A stretch of DNA of 64,000 nucleotides from Candidatus Kryptonium thompsonii (GCA_001442925.1 LDXX01000003.1:124001-188000); one strand, 5' to 3'. Shown: positions 46,001 to 56,204, counted from the first letter of the stretch. Notes: a model not told the origin generated them from the sequence alone. Made by a program: numbers and translations.

Positions 46001-47917
46001 ATGGGAAAAATTGTTGGAATTGATCTTGGAACTACAAATTCTGTAGTTGCTGTAAAGATGGGAAATGATATTGTTGTGATACCAACTTCAGAAGGTCCGA
46101 GGACTTTGCCATCAGTTGTTGCGTTTACAAAGACTGGTGAGAGACTTGTAGGGCATCCTGCGAAAAGGCAGGCGATCACAAATCCAGAGAATACAATTTA
46201 TTCGATAAAAAGGTTCATGGGACGATTTTATGATGAAGTGATCGAAGAGGCGAAGAGGGTGCCTTATAAAGTTGTGCGTGGACCAAACAATACCGCAAGA
46301 GTTCAGATTGGAGATAGAATTTATTCACCGCCAGAGATTTCCGCTATGATTTTGCAAAAGTTAAAACAGGATGCTGAGGCATATCTTGGTGAGAAAATTA
46401 CAGATGCAGTTATAACTGTTCCAGCTTATTTCAATGACGCTCAGAGACAGGCAACCAAAGAAGCTGGAGAAATCGCAGGATTAAATGTTAGAAGAATTAT
46501 CAATGAGCCTACCGCTGCGTCGCTTGCATTTGGACTTGATAAGAAAGGTAAGCAGATGAAAATCGCTGTGTTTGACCTTGGTGGTGGAACATTTGATATT
46601 TCGATTCTCGAAATAGGTGAGGGTGTTTTTGAGGTTAAGGGAACGAGTGGAGATACACATCTTGGTGGTGATGATTTTGATCAGAGGATTATTGATTGGA
46701 TTGCTGAGGAATTTTTAAAGCAGGAGGGTGTAGATTTGCGTAAGGATCCGATTGCTTTACAAAGATTGAAAGAAGCAGCGGAGAGAGCGAAAATTGAACT
46801 TTCAAGCAGACTTGAGACCGAGATTAATCTTCCATTTATTACTGCGACGAGCACTGGACCGAAACATCTTCAGATGACATTGACGAGAGCGAAGTTTGAA
46901 GCGTTGATAGATGATTTGTTGCAAAAGCTTATCCCACCATGTGAGGAAGCGTTGAGAAGAGCGAAGTTAACAGTTGATGATATCGATGAGGTAATTCTCG
47001 TTGGTGGCTCAACGAGAGTTCCGAAAGTCCAGCAAATAGTTCGTGATTTCTTTAAAAAGGAACCGAACAAGAGTGTTAACCCAGACGAAGCAGTTGCAAT
47101 AGGTGCAGCGATCCAAGCGGCAGTTCTCGCTGGTGAGGAGAAAGATATTCTCTTGCTTGATGTAACTCCGCTTTCGCTTGGAGTTGAGACGCTTGGTGGT
47201 ATCATGACTGTTTTAATTCCAGCGAATACCACAATCCCAACAAGAAAAACTGAAATATTCACAACAGCAGCGGACAATCAGACATCTGTTGAGATACATG
47301 TATTGCAAGGTGAGAGACCGATGGCAAAAGATAATAGAACACTTGGAAGGTTTATACTTGATGGTATACCGCCAGCGCCGAGAGGAGTTCCACAAATTGA
47401 GGTTACATTTGATATCGATGCCAATGGAATTTTGCATGTGACGGCTAGGGATAAAGCAACGGGTAGGGAGCAGAGTATAAGAATAACGGCTTCGAGTGGA
47501 TTGAGCAGAGAAGAAATTGAGAGGATGAAACGCGAAGCTCAAGAACATGCGGAGGAGGATAGAAGGAAACGCGAGGAAGCTGAACTGAGAAATCAAGCTG
47601 ATAATCTTGTTTACACAACTCGCAAGCAACTTAACGAAATTGGAGATAAACTTCCATCTGATTTGAGAAGCAAAGTTGAGATGAAGGCAAATAAACTTGA
47701 AGATATGATCAAAACTGGTGCACCGATTGCTGATATACGAGCTGGGATTGATGACTTAACTCGCGCTTGGAATGAGGCTTCAAACTATCTCTATCAACAT
47801 GCATCTGCTGGAACCAGCTACACGAGCGGTACTTCGCAGAGCTCAGAGACGAAGAAAGATATTAAAGATGCGGATTATGAAGTAGTTGATGACAAGGATA
47901 AAAAAGAGAAGAATTAA
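46001..47917 (+). CDS. dnaK: Chaperone protein DnaK (Hsp70)
   Basis: 638 aa ATP-dependent chaperone that works with DnaJ and GrpE and, for aggregates, with ClpB. The nucleotide-binding domain has [27 protein letters not shown] and [14 protein letters not shown]. The substrate-binding part has [14 protein letters not shown] and [15 protein letters not shown]. The helical lid and a disordered Ser/Thr-rich tail follow. The ATG has AGGTGAG upstream. dnaJ and grpE are not in the window, but clpB follows after a terminator. Confidence 0.98.
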   Translation: MGKIVGIDLGTTNSVVAVKMGNDIVVIPTSEGPRTLPSVVAFTKTGERLVGHPAKRQAITNPENTIYSIKRFMGRFYDEVIEEAKRVPYKVVRGPNNTARVQIGDRIYSPPEISAMILQKLKQDAEAYLGEKITDAVITVPAYFNDAQRQATKEAGEIAGLNVRRIINEPTAASLAFGLDKKGKQMKIAVFDLGGGTFDISILEIGEGVFEVKGTSGDTHLGGDDFDQRIIDWIAEEFLKQEGVDLRKDPIALQRLKEAAERAKIELSSRLETEINLPFITATSTGPKHLQMTLTRAKFEALIDDLLQKLIPPCEEALRRAKLTVDDIDEVILVGGSTRVPKVQQIVRDFFKKEPNKSVNPDEAVAIGAAIQAAVLAGEEKDILLLDVTPLSLGVETLGGIMTVLIPANTTIPTRKTEIFTTAADNQTSVEIHVLQGERPMAKDNRTLGRFILDGIPPAPRGVPQIEVTFDIDANGILHVTARDKATGREQSIRITASSGLSREEIERMKREAQEHAEEDRRKREEAELRNQADNLVYTTRKQLNEIGDKLPSDLRSKVEMKANKLEDMIKTGAPIADIRAGIDDLTRAWNEASNYLYQHASAGTSYTSGTSQSSETKKDIKDADYEVVDDKDKKEKN

Positions 47918-47948
47918 AGATTTGAGAATTTAAAAGAACCTTTTTCAA

Positions 47949-47977
47949 AAGGCGAGGTTTTAAACCTCGCCTTTTTT
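47949..47977 (+). terminator. Intrinsic terminator between dnaK and clpB
   Basis: A stem of 8-10 bp, GGCGAGGT (47951-47958) with ACCTCGCC (47964-47971), is extended by A/T pairs and followed by six T. It should separate the dnaK and clpB transcripts, at least in part. Confidence 0.92.
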
Positions 47978-48009
47978 ATCAAAAATAAAATAATGGAGGT
48001 GATCGAAAC

Positions 48010-50670
48010 ATGAATTGGAATAAATTTACCATAAAATCCCAAGACGCCATTCAAAAAGCAATGCAAATTGCTGCTGAAAAAAGTCATCAAGTTATTGAAC
48101 CTGAACATTTGCTTCTTGCATTAATTGATGATGAAACTGGTCTTGTAAATTCGATCATAAAGAAAATCGGTGGGAATGTTGCTTACATTAAAAATAGATT
48201 AAATCAATCAATTGCCAGATTTCCCCAAGTGCAAGGAGCTGGGCTTGGGAATCAGTACATTTCACAAAGTTTGATGAAAATTTTTGACGATGCTTTGAAA
48301 GAGGCAAATCAACTGAGGGATGAGTATATAAGTGTTGAACATTTACTAATTGCACTTGCGGAAAATAAAAATAATGATGCTGGTCGTATTCTTGCTGATC
48401 AAGGGATAACCAAAGATGCCATTTTGAAGGTAATGCGAGAGATTCGAGGTTCACAAAGGGTGACCGATCAAAATCCAGAGGACAAGTATCAAGCGTTGCA
48501 GAAGTACGGTAGGGATTTAACCGAGCTTGCTCGCTTGGGTAAACTTGACCCTGTCATCGGTAGGGATGAAGAAATTCGTCGTGTGATGCAGGTTCTTTCA
48601 AGAAGGACGAAAAATAACCCAGTTTTAATCGGTGAACCAGGCGTTGGTAAAACTGCCATTGTTGAAGGCATCGCACATAGAATTGTTCAAGGTGATGTCC
48701 CTGAGTCATTAAAGAATAAGAGAATTTTTGCGCTTGATATAGGTGCTTTGATAGCAGGAACGAAGTATCGAGGTGAATTTGAAGATAGATTGAAAGCTGT
48801 TTTGCGTGAGGTTCAAGAATCCAACGGTGAGATAATTTTGTTCATCGATGAATTGCATACAATTGTAGGAGCAGGTGCAGCTGAAGGCGCAGTTGATGCA
48901 GCAAATATGTTGAAACCAGCGCTTGCTCGAGGAGAACTTCATGCAATTGGTGCGACAACGATTGATGAATATAGAAAACACATCGAGAAAGATCCAGCTC
49001 TCGAAAGAAGATTTCAACCGATCCTTGTCGAGGAACCATCTGTTGAAGATACAATTTCAATTCTGCGTGGGTTGAAAGAAAAATATGAAATTCATCATGG
49101 TGTAAGGATTACAGATGCTGCGATAGTAGCTGCTGCACAATTGAGCCATAGGTATATTAGCGATAGATATCTTCCCGATAAAGCCATTGATTTAATTGAT
49201 GAGGCAGCATCAAAATTGAGAATTGAAATTGATTCAATGCCCGAGGAACTTGATGAAATTGAAAGAAAGATAAAACAACTTGAGATTGAGCGAGAAGCTG
49301 TTAAGCGTGAATTAACATCAAACTACGCAACGGATATTGATAGGAAGGCGACTGAGAAAAAACTTGAAGATATAGAACGTGAGATCGCTTCTTTGCGTGA
49401 GGAAAGAGATCGATTGAGGGCACACTGGCAAACTGAAAAAGAACTTATAAAGTCAATCCATGAAATAAAGGAACAAATAGAAAAAGCAAAAATTGAATCA
49501 GAAAAAGCTGAAAGGGAAGGGGATTACGCAAAGGTTGCTGAGATTAGATATGGCGTAATCCATTCGCTCGAGATGAAGCTAAAAGAGACAACACAAAAGT
49601 TAGCCGAAGTTCAAAAAGATTTGAGAATGCTAAAGGAAGAGGTTGACGCTGAAGATATAGCCGAAATTGTTTCAAGATGGACAGGAATCCCAGTTCAAAA
49701 GATGCTTGAAAGTGAAAGGGTTAAACTTTTAAATATGGAGGAGAGATTACACGAAAGAATCGTGGATCAGGAAGAAGCTGTTAAGGCTGTTAGTAATGCA
49801 ATTCGCAGAGCAAGGGCAGGGCTTCAAGATGAAAGGAGACCTATTGGTTCGTTTCTTTTCATTGGTAGCACAGGCGTTGGGAAGACAGAACTTGCAAGAG
49901 CGCTTGCAGAATTGCTTTTTAACGATGAGAACGCTATGGTGAGAATTGATATGTCTGAATATATGGAAAAATTTTCAGTTTCACGATTGATTGGGGCACC
50001 GCCTGGTTATGTTGGATATGAAGAGGGTGGGCAGTTAACAGAAGCTGTAAGAAGGAAACCTTATTCGGTCGTTTTGCTTGATGAAATTGAAAAGGCGCAC
50101 CCAGAAGTTTTTAACATCCTGCTTCAAGTTCTTGAAGATGGGCGCTTGACGGATAGCAAAGGACATGTTGTTAATTTTAAAAACACGATTATCATCATGA
50201 CATCCAACATTGGCTCGCACATAATCCAAGAGAAAATATCAAGAATGAACTACGAAGATAAAGACAAAGTTATGGAAGAAATAAGAAACGAATTAATGCA
50301 ACTTTTGAGACAAACGATAAGGCCTGAATTCTTGAACAGGATTGATGAGATAATCTTCTTTAAGCCACTGACGAAAGAAGATATACTTAAAATAGTTGAC
50401 TTGCAAATAAAACAAGTTAATAAGCGTCTTGAGAAAAATAATATGAAGATTGAGCTCACTGACAAAGCTAAGGTATGGCTCGCTGAAATTGGTTATGATC
50501 CGACATTTGGTGCAAGACCTTTGAGAAGGGTTATACAGAAACACATACTTGACACACTTGCTGAAAAAATCCTTGCTGGGGAATTTATGAGTGGTGATAC
50601 TATTATAGTAGATGTTGATTTTTACGGTAAGCCAGTCTTTACTAAAAAAGCAGAAGTTGAAGTTGTCTAA
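48010..50670 (+). CDS. clpB: ATP-dependent disaggregase ClpB (Hsp100)
   Basis: 886 aa hexameric AAA+ machine that pulls proteins from aggregates and hands them to DnaK. The Clp-N domain ([15 protein letters not shown]) covers the first ~150 residues. The first AAA+ has [18 protein letters not shown]. The middle coiled coil, needed for disaggregation, runs over about 400-530 (rich in [20 protein letters not shown]). The second AAA+ has [18 protein letters not shown] and [20 protein letters not shown]. The presence of the M-domain separates it from ClpA and ClpC. The ATG has a near-perfect GGAGGTGATC site. Confidence 0.97.
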   Translation: MNWNKFTIKSQDAIQKAMQIAAEKSHQVIEPEHLLLALIDDETGLVNSIIKKIGGNVAYIKNRLNQSIARFPQVQGAGLGNQYISQSLMKIFDDALKEANQLRDEYISVEHLLIALAENKNNDAGRILADQGITKDAILKVMREIRGSQRVTDQNPEDKYQALQKYGRDLTELARLGKLDPVIGRDEEIRRVMQVLSRRTKNNPVLIGEPGVGKTAIVEGIAHRIVQGDVPESLKNKRIFALDIGALIAGTKYRGEFEDRLKAVLREVQESNGEIILFIDELHTIVGAGAAEGAVDAANMLKPALARGELHAIGATTIDEYRKHIEKDPALERRFQPILVEEPSVEDTISILRGLKEKYEIHHGVRITDAAIVAAAQLSHRYISDRYLPDKAIDLIDEAASKLRIEIDSMPEELDEIERKIKQLEIEREAVKRELTSNYATDIDRKATEKKLEDIEREIASLREERDRLRAHWQTEKELIKSIHEIKEQIEKAKIESEKAEREGDYAKVAEIRYGVIHSLEMKLKETTQKLAEVQKDLRMLKEEVDAEDIAEIVSRWTGIPVQKMLESERVKLLNMEERLHERIVDQEEAVKAVSNAIRRARAGLQDERRPIGSFLFIGSTGVGKTELARALAELLFNDENAMVRIDMSEYMEKFSVSRLIGAPPGYVGYEEGGQLTEAVRRKPYSVVLLDEIEKAHPEVFNILLQVLEDGRLTDSKGHVVNFKNTIIIMTSNIGSHIIQEKISRMNYEDKDKVMEEIRNELMQLLRQTIRPEFLNRIDEIIFFKPLTKEDILKIVDLQIKQVNKRLEKNNMKIELTDKAKVWLAEIGYDPTFGARPLRRVIQKHILDTLAEKILAGEFMSGDTIIVDVDFYGKPVFTKKAEVEVV

Positions 50671-50673
50671 ATG

Positions 50674-50712
50674 ATGACAGGGGAGAAAATCCCCTGTCAT
50701 TTTTTATTTTTT
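50674..50712 (+). terminator. Intrinsic terminator after clpB
   Basis: A perfect 11 bp stem, ATGACAGGGGA (50674-50684) with TCCCCTGTCAT (50690-50700), has the loop GAAAA and a T-rich tail. The tail overlaps the 3' end of the convergent methyltransferase gene. Confidence 0.92.
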
Positions 50713-51651
50713 CTTTTTTCTTTTCTTCTCTTCTTCGAATTCAAATAACTTTAAAATGCCAGATTCAGAAACAAACTCCCTGATTCTTTTTTCTGCCAAC
50801 TTCACATACTCTTCATTTATCTCATACCCTATGTAATGCCGTTTGGTTTTTATAGCCGCAATCCCTGTTTGTCCACTGCCCATAAAAGGATCTAAAACAA
50901 TTTCCCCTTCAAAGGTATAAAGCTGAATCAATCTATACGGTAATTCTACAGGAAACGGTGCGGGATGCCCAACTTTTGTAGCTGGTTCCGCAGGAAATGT
51001 CCAAACGCTTTTGGTAAATTCGAGAAATTCATCTCTGGAAATAGTGCTTTTTCTTCCCAAATTTTCTCTTGAGAAAGTACCTTTTGAAAAGACTAAAATG
51101 TATTCGTGCACATCTCTTAGCGTTGGATTTTTAGCGGAAAGCCAAGTGCCCCATGCTGTTGAAGGGCTGCTACTTGATCCCTTGTTCCAGATGATTTCGC
51201 CTCTCATCAAGAAACCTAAATCAAGCATGTCTTCAATGATAAAAGCGTGAAGCGGAATGTATGGTTTTCTTCCAAGATTGGCAATATTAATGCATGCCCT
51301 TCCTCCTGGAACAAGAACTCTTTTAACTTCACTCCATACCCTTTTCAAAAATGCTCTATACTCATCCAAAGTAAGGTTCTCATCATATTCTTTCCCTACA
51401 TTATAGGGCGGTGAAGTAACCATTAGGTGAATGCTGTTATCAGGTAACTCTTCCATCCTTTCGCTTGACTTACAAAGGATCTTATCCAAGATGTGAGACG
51501 GAACTGGGTTTTCTGTATATTCTACAGCTTCTTCTTTGGGTAATCCTTCATATAATTTGCTTGCGTAGAACGGGGTAGAATCATGGGCAATTCTACCTGG
51601 TGAGCCGAATGAACTCGTTTTTGTTCCGATTTTTTTCCGATTGTTGCTCAT
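50704..51651 (-). CDS. Type II DNA methyltransferase, class beta (probable N4-cytosine)
   Basis: 315 aa modification enzyme of a restriction-modification pair. Catalytic motif IV is TSPPYNVGKEYD; the SPPY form favours N4-cytosine over N6-adenine (DPPY). The AdoMet motif I comes after it in LDPFMGSGQTGIAAIKTKR, which gives the class beta order. The C-terminus is very basic (EEEKKRKKKK). I start at the ATG at 51651: a GGAGG site lies 6 bases upstream, within the end of the nuclease gene. Only one base separates the two genes, so translation is probably coupled. Confidence 0.9.
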   Translation of the reverse strand: MSNNRKKIGTKTSSFGSPGRIAHDSTPFYASKLYEGLPKEEAVEYTENPVPSHILDKILCKSSERMEELPDNSIHLMVTSPPYNVGKEYDENLTLDEYRAFLKRVWSEVKRVLVPGGRACINIANLGRKPYIPLHAFIIEDMLDLGFLMRGEIIWNKGSSSSPSTAWGTWLSAKNPTLRDVHEYILVFSKGTFSRENLGRKSTISRDEFLEFTKSVWTFPAEPATKVGHPAPFPVELPYRLIQLYTFEGEIVLDPFMGSGQTGIAAIKTKRHYIGYEINEEYVKLAEKRIREFVSESGILKLFEFEEEKKRKKKK

Positions 51652-51652
51652 T

Positions 51653-52285
51653 TTAATCCTCCATCCAAAGATCAACCCATCTTTTGTAAGGATTAAAGTT
51701 TACTTTTGTTTTTTGCCAATTTATTTCAATTTTTCTTGTCATATTATCATTAACTAAACTTGATAATGCCTCTTTAGAGATTTCAACACCTCTTGGATTT
51801 GTTCCAGGTTTTGGAAGTTTAATATAGTTTTCTCTGCCAATTCTGTCAAAAAGGTTGATTTGAGTTTCTAATGGAATATAATAAAATCCTCCAACATCAT
51901 TCCAGTTAATTTGGATAAGCAAAATATCGCAAGAAGGATAATAATTTTCGCGAAATTCCTTTGCTTTTTGAGCATCGACTGTCCATATAAGTTTAACTCC
52001 TCCGAAACTTTTACCAGTAATTGTTTTAATTGATATTGGCTCGCCAAATAATTTTACATCTACCTCAGGTTCAGTTATAGGAATGTTTGTCTCGACATTT
52101 GCTTCACCAAATTTATAAATGAGCAATGCTACAATTATTCTTTCTCGAACTGAGCCAACCTCCATCCCTGTTTTACCCGCCCTCGAGCTTTCTAATTCTG
52201 CGAGTTGGAAAAGGTAAGGTAAACGATTTTTTATCTTCTCAACAAGCCTTGTATCTTCAAATATCTCTATCAAGCGACTGGGCAT
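51653..52285 (-). CDS. Type II restriction endonuclease, ThaI-like
   Basis: 210 aa protein next to the methyltransferase. It resembles ThaI-type endonucleases, as I recall that family; ThaI cuts CGCG. A PD-(D/E)xK-type centre can be read in ITEPEVDVKLFGEPISIKT, where an aspartate and the SIK lysine have the usual spacing. Other conserved-looking segments are IEIFEDTRLVEKIKNRLPY and SSRAGKTGMEVGSVRERI. The ATG at 52285 is used; the frame runs on to a TTG at 52366. The predicted site CGCG is inference from family likeness and fits an N4-cytosine partner. Confidence 0.75.
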   Translation of the reverse strand: MPSRLIEIFEDTRLVEKIKNRLPYLFQLAELESSRAGKTGMEVGSVRERIIVALLIYKFGEANVETNIPITEPEVDVKLFGEPISIKTITGKSFGGVKLIWTVDAQKAKEFRENYYPSCDILLIQINWNDVGGFYYIPLETQINLFDRIGRENYIKLPKPGTNPRGVEISKEALSSLVNDNMTRKIEINWQKTKVNFNPYKRWVDLWMED

Positions 52286-52383
52286 TTTTATTTCTCTATC
52301 TTTTTGTTGGCGAGATAAAGTATAACTTGTCTTATCAACTCTAAACAAAACTGCAATCACTTCCAAATCAGCATTCTTGACAT

Positions 52384-52413
52384 ATTATACCCTATTATTT
52401 TCATTTTTCCCAA
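52384..52413 (-). promoter_or_regulatory. Promoter of the restriction-modification genes
   Basis: On the minus strand TTGGGA (52413-52408) and a perfect TATAAT (52389-52384) are 18 bases apart. The predicted start near 52377 gives a leader of about 90 bases to the ATG at 52285, or 11 bases to the alternative TTG at 52366. Confidence 0.5.
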
Positions 52414-52422
52414 GTTTTTCCA

Positions 52423-54567
52423 TCAAATCTCATATTCAACCGACAAATTGAAATTCCTTATCGGTGCCAAATTCCCAACGATTTCAACATAGTTATACTG
52501 CAAAAGATTATTTCCGTTTAGATAAATTTTGAATCTTTTCATATCAATCCCAAGCCTTGCATCGACAACATAAATGGGCACTCTTGCCTCAGCGTCGGAG
52601 ACGATGAGTTTTAAAAGTTCATCAATTCTTTCATATTTGCTGATAAATCTAAAGTCAATTCCTGCAAATAGGAACTTATAACTTGCATTTGTGTTGGCGT
52701 AAAAAATGTGTTTCGGCCTGTATTTCAAGATTGCATTTTCACTTAAATCCCACGGGAAAAGATAAGTATAACCAAGCGAAAAACTTATAAAGTTTACAGG
52801 ATAAAAGTTAATTCCAACTTCTGCTCCTTGTATTCTTGCTTCTGTAACATTTTTAAATATAATTTTTCCGTCTGTATCAAATACTGGTTCAATCAAGTTC
52901 CAATAGTGATTCCAAAATAGCGATAAATCAATCAGTATGATTGGTGATATAAACCTTGAGCCAACCTCAAACGATATAGCTCGCTCTGGTTTTAAAGATG
53001 GATTTGGTTTAACAGTTACACCTGCGGCAGTTGTGCTTGTGAAGGCTTCGCTTATTGCCGGGGCTCTGAAACCCGTCCCGAGTGATGTTCTAAAATTTAA
53101 AGTTTGGGTGAGTTTGTAAATTGCACTGAATTTTGGGTTTATCTGCCCTGTGTACTTCAGAGAATCAAGTTTATATAAATCATTTCTTAATCCAAGTGAA
53201 ATGGAAAGCTCCGGTAAAAGTTTGATATCGTCCTGAAGATATAACGCAATTGAGTGTGAATTTCGCCTTCCGAAGAGCGAAGATTTGACGGTGTTGTAAG
53301 TCAATTCAATTCCAGCTATAAGATAGTTTCTTTCGTCTGGTTGATAGTTGAGTTGAACTTCGGAGTTTGTAAGTCCAGCGGTGCTTCGATTTTGTGGAGT
53401 TCCATTATCATTCCATTTGTTTCTGAAAAAGCCAAGGCGAAAAGTGTAAAAGAATTTCGGGGTCATGATTTTTTTGTATTGTGCGAAGGTGACAAATCTT
53501 TCTGAATTTACCATCGCTCCAACATCTTCATCTCTTGGTCGCAAGGCATTTCTCAGATTTTTCCAATAGAAAAATGTTTCGTTTTTTTGTCGAAGATAGG
53601 TGAAAATAAGGTTTAAAGTTGAGTACGGGGAAAAGGTGTACTTAAATTTTGAAAAAAGATTCCATCTGTGATAGTTCTGATTTTGCTTGTATCCTTCATC
53701 AATGCCTCTTTGAATATGGATTAGCGAACTTAAATTTTGAGTTGATAAATTCAGTGAAGCAAAACCGCCATAGTAAAATCTATTTCTTTGGCTCCATCGC
53801 CATTCTTGATAATATGGTTTATCATACATTCCGAAGTAAGTTCTAAAGCGTAAATTTTGTCTTGGGCTGGTTTCTTTTGTAATTACATTTATCACTCCGC
53901 CTATAGCATTTGAGCCGTAAAGAGCTGAACCAGCGCCCTTTACAATCTCAACTCTATCAATTTGCCAAACTGGTATGGCTTCCCATATTATTTCTCCTGC
54001 ATCGCCAGTTAAAAATGGCATCCCATCGAAGAGAAGCAAAACTCTTGTTCCCGTACCTCGACTGTATCCACTTGAACCACGAATGTTAACTTGATATTGA
54101 ATCATATTAACGCCTGGAACATAGCGAAGTATATCATCGATTTGAAGATTGTTTCTATTTGAAATGAGTTCAGATTCAACTACGTGCGTGCTTATCGGGA
54201 TTTCGCTTAGTGTCTGCTCCCTTCTTGTCGCTGTTATAACAACTGGTTCAGTCGTGTAAGCGGTTGGTTTTAACTCAACTGTTATGTTAGTTTCTTGAGC
54301 AGGCAAGATTTCAATCTCAATCCTTTTTGTTTCATAGCCTATCGCTGAAAATTTAAGTGTGTATTTCCCGGGTTTGATATTTTTGATTATAAATTTTCCA
54401 TCCGGGTTTGTTGCTGAGCCAAGAAATGTGTTTTCAAGTAGCACATTAACTCCGAAGATTGGTTGCTTGGTTTCTGAGTCAAGCACCACACCGGATAAAG
54501 TTCCCGGTTTTTGCTGTTGAGAGAAGAGCTGTGAAATTATTAAAAGTAAGAGAATGAAAATTCGCAT
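52423..54567 (-). CDS. TonB-dependent outer-membrane receptor
   Basis: 714 aa receptor of the CirA/BtuB type. A signal peptide (LLLLIISQLFSQ) is followed by a carboxypeptidase-like regulatory domain (LSGVVLDSETKQPIFGVNV, about residues 22-105), common in FCB receptors. The plug has VVITATRREQTLSEIPIS, IRGSSGYSRGTGTRVLLLFD and GSALYGSNAIGGVINVITK. A 22-strand barrel follows and ends in NFNLSVEYEI with an aromatic-poor last strand. The ligand is unknown; metal chelates, corrinoids or sugars are possible. A small lipoprotein gene lies 4 bases upstream. Confidence 0.94.
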   Translation of the reverse strand: MRIFILLLLIISQLFSQQQKPGTLSGVVLDSETKQPIFGVNVLLENTFLGSATNPDGKFIIKNIKPGKYTLKFSAIGYETKRIEIEILPAQETNITVELKPTAYTTEPVVITATRREQTLSEIPISTHVVESELISNRNNLQIDDILRYVPGVNMIQYQVNIRGSSGYSRGTGTRVLLLFDGMPFLTGDAGEIIWEAIPVWQIDRVEIVKGAGSALYGSNAIGGVINVITKETSPRQNLRFRTYFGMYDKPYYQEWRWSQRNRFYYGGFASLNLSTQNLSSLIHIQRGIDEGYKQNQNYHRWNLFSKFKYTFSPYSTLNLIFTYLRQKNETFFYWKNLRNALRPRDEDVGAMVNSERFVTFAQYKKIMTPKFFYTFRLGFFRNKWNDNGTPQNRSTAGLTNSEVQLNYQPDERNYLIAGIELTYNTVKSSLFGRRNSHSIALYLQDDIKLLPELSISLGLRNDLYKLDSLKYTGQINPKFSAIYKLTQTLNFRTSLGTGFRAPAISEAFTSTTAAGVTVKPNPSLKPERAISFEVGSRFISPIILIDLSLFWNHYWNLIEPVFDTDGKIIFKNVTEARIQGAEVGINFYPVNFISFSLGYTYLFPWDLSENAILKYRPKHIFYANTNASYKFLFAGIDFRFISKYERIDELLKLIVSDAEARVPIYVVDARLGIDMKRFKIYLNGNNLLQYNYVEIVGNLAPIRNFNLSVEYEI

Positions 54568-54571
54568 TGTT

Positions 54572-55102
54572 TCAATCTTTTAAATTTTGTTTTGCAATTA
54601 GGAAGCCAATTATTTCAGCAAATTTAAACGGTTGGGGTGGGGGATTGTCAAAGTCGCATGTGATGTTAATTCCTCTTATGAATTTACCATATGGAATGTA
54701 AATTGGGGTTGGAATCGTGTCATATTCCGTTGTATCGTAAACTCCAATTGCTTTCCAATCTGAAAATATGTTTGGGCCATATTGAAGTGCAACTGCAATG
54801 TATTCCCATTTTCCAGTGTCTGCAAGAACTTCGTATTTTGTTGAGTCTACTTTTTTTGGCAATGATTGGCTAAATTTTGCTTTTCCCCCTAAAACTTCGT
54901 TTATTATATCACTTGGTGGATAATTTCTAAAAGCTACAACTCTTAGATCATAAACTGTATCTGGCCATGTGCCTTTGAAATAAACCGTTCCACCAAACCC
55001 AGGCTCTTCATAGATCAGGGTGCCTGCTTCCGTTGGTTTTAGTCCATGGTCACACGAGAGAAGAAAGAGAAGAAAAGGAGCAATTAAAAATATCTTGCGC
55101 AT
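54572..55102 (-). CDS. Small lipoprotein paired with the TonB receptor
   Basis: 176 aa with a lipoprotein signal (hydrophobic FLIAPFLLFLLSC, lipid on Cys 17). The mature part, about 160 residues, is likely beta-rich (GGTVYFKGTWPDTVYDLRVV, INITCDFDNPPPQPFKFAE) and may be a small Ig-like or transthyretin-like domain. I do not recognise the family. It is the first gene of a two-gene unit with the receptor, so a role in substrate capture or barrel assembly at the outer membrane is a fair guess. Confidence 0.7.
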   Translation of the reverse strand: MRKIFLIAPFLLFLLSCDHGLKPTEAGTLIYEEPGFGGTVYFKGTWPDTVYDLRVVAFRNYPPSDIINEVLGGKAKFSQSLPKKVDSTKYEVLADTGKWEYIAVALQYGPNIFSDWKAIGVYDTTEYDTIPTPIYIPYGKFIRGINITCDFDNPPPQPFKFAEIIGFLIAKQNLKD

Positions 55103-55164
55103 ATTTGCAAAACTTGGTTTATTTTTTTATCTTTTGAAAGTTAAAAAAATAAAACTTTACGCAG

Positions 55165-55410
55165 ATGGCAAAGCCAAAAGAGAAAAAGTCCAAAGTTATT
55201 TTTCCTAAGCATGAAATTCCTTTTTCAGCAGTAAATTTTTTCCTCCTTATTTTTGGCGTTGTTTTAATTTTTATCGGTTTTTATCTTATGGCAATAGGTG
55301 GAGTTGATAGTTTCACCGCTGTTACGCTTGCGCCGATTCTTTTGTTTATCGCATATGTTATAATTATACCGCTTGCGATTTTAAAGAAGTTTAAAAACGA
55401 AAAGAGTTAA
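55165..55410 (+). CDS. DUF3098-like two-helix membrane protein
   Basis: 81 aa protein with two transmembrane helices (about residues 20-42 and 53-73). The layout of a basic N-terminus, FFLLIFGVVLIFIGFYLMA and then VTLAPILLFIAYVIIIPLAI resembles DUF3098, found in Bacteroidetes and relatives; the ITLAPI-type segment at the start of the second helix is the main clue. Function is unknown. It diverges from the lipoprotein gene and its stop overlaps the convergent thiamine-binding gene by 4 bases. Confidence 0.7.
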   Translation: MAKPKEKKSKVIFPKHEIPFSAVNFFLLIFGVVLIFIGFYLMAIGGVDSFTAVTLAPILLFIAYVIIIPLAILKKFKNEKS

Positions 55411-55718
55411 CCCTTTTTCACACTTCGCCCAAGTTTTTCTTCAACGCTTTTAACTTTGCTCTCAAGCGCTCCAACTCTACCTTTTCTATAATCAACCTTG
55501 ATTGTAATAGATATTCTGTTACATTCGTCTTTCAACGCTTCAAAACATTTTTTAATCGTATTAAACACATCATCCCATTCCCCTTCAATTATGGTTCCCA
55601 TTGGTGTTAACTTATATTCAAGCCCACTTTTGTCAACTATATCTACACATCTTGCAACATATTTGCTCACGCTTTCACCTTGTCCAATTGGGGTCATGCT
55701 AAATTCGCAAAGTAACAT
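55407..55718 (-). CDS. MTH1187/YqgV-family thiamine-binding protein
   Basis: 103 aa protein of the MTH1187 family (DUF77), which forms tetramers and in some members binds thiamine. Characteristic segments are CEFSMTPIGQGESVSKYVARC, GLEYKLTPMGTIIEGEWDDVF and ISITIKVDYRKGRVGALESK. Whether it buffers thiamine in this cell is not known. No TPP riboswitch was seen upstream. It lies 10 bases after the next small membrane gene. Confidence 0.9.
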   Translation of the reverse strand: MLLCEFSMTPIGQGESVSKYVARCVDIVDKSGLEYKLTPMGTIIEGEWDDVFNTIKKCFEALKDECNRISITIKVDYRKGRVGALESKVKSVEEKLGRSVKKG

Positions 55719-55728
55719 AGATGGTTGC

Positions 55729-55989
55729 TCAATTTTGTTTTGAATTTAGGTTCAGGTAATCTTCGTGTAGGCTTTGAATACATTCACCGCAAAAGTAGTA
55801 AATTTTTTCAATCCCAATAGCTCTCTCAACAAGTTTTCCTTTATCAAATGTTCTACCGCAAAGAGTGCATTTTAATTGTGCTGAATATGGATTTTGCGAT
55901 CTCTCCTGTTTCAAAATTAAACCATACCCGTAGAAGATGGCAAATATCACGATCAAAATAATAATTGCGATTCCGATTAAACCTATCAT
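55729..55989 (-). CDS. Small membrane protein with zinc-finger-like cysteines
   Basis: 86 aa protein with one N-terminal transmembrane helix (IGIAIIILIVIFAIFYGYGL) and a soluble domain that has two CxxC pairs, KCTLCGRTF and YFCGECIQ, 25-30 residues apart. Together these could bind one zinc. I do not recognise the family. It is in a run of small minus-strand genes with spacings of 10 bases or less, 3 bases after the 63-residue protein gene. Confidence 0.65.
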   Translation of the reverse strand: MIGLIGIAIIILIVIFAIFYGYGLILKQERSQNPYSAQLKCTLCGRTFDKGKLVERAIGIEKIYYFCGECIQSLHEDYLNLNSKQN

Positions 55990-55992
55990 TTT

Positions 55993-56184
55993 TTATTTCT
56001 CTTTCTTTATGACATATTTCTCGTAAATTTCACGAAGCCGTCTCATTGATAGAGAATCAAGGTCTTCGTCGTCTTTGTGTCTTTTAAGAAACATTTCAAA
56101 ATCGTATTTGTCCTTTCCCTTTAATCGATATGAAATTCGCTGAAGTTCTTCGATCATCTTTTTTTGCTCTGCGTATGTAGTCAT
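55993..56184 (-). CDS. Small charged helical protein of unknown function
   Basis: 63 aa, mostly helical and highly charged (EQKKMIEELQRISYRLKGKD, MRRLREIYEKYV). No signal peptide, membrane helix or cysteine. The spacing of hydrophobic residues suggests a short helical hairpin. It lies 20 bases after the outer-membrane protein gene and 3 bases before the next gene, which supports it as real. Function unknown. Confidence 0.6.
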   Translation of the reverse strand: MTTYAEQKKMIEELQRISYRLKGKDKYDFEMFLKRHKDDEDLDSLSMRRLREIYEKYVIKKEK

Positions 56185-56204
56185 TTTGTAAGTTTTGTTA
56201 ATTT

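Noticed and set aside
50704-52413. Avoidance of CGCG in the window as support for the nuclease specificity
   Set aside because: CGCG does occur, for example near 10022, 10277 and 18940, and I cannot count expected values by eye, so I make no claim.
55103-55164. Cobalamin or TPP riboswitch linked to the TonB receptor or the thiamine-binding gene
   Set aside because: The 62-base gap before the receptor operon is too short and has no B12-box-like sequence. The gap before the thiamine-binding gene is only 10 bases.
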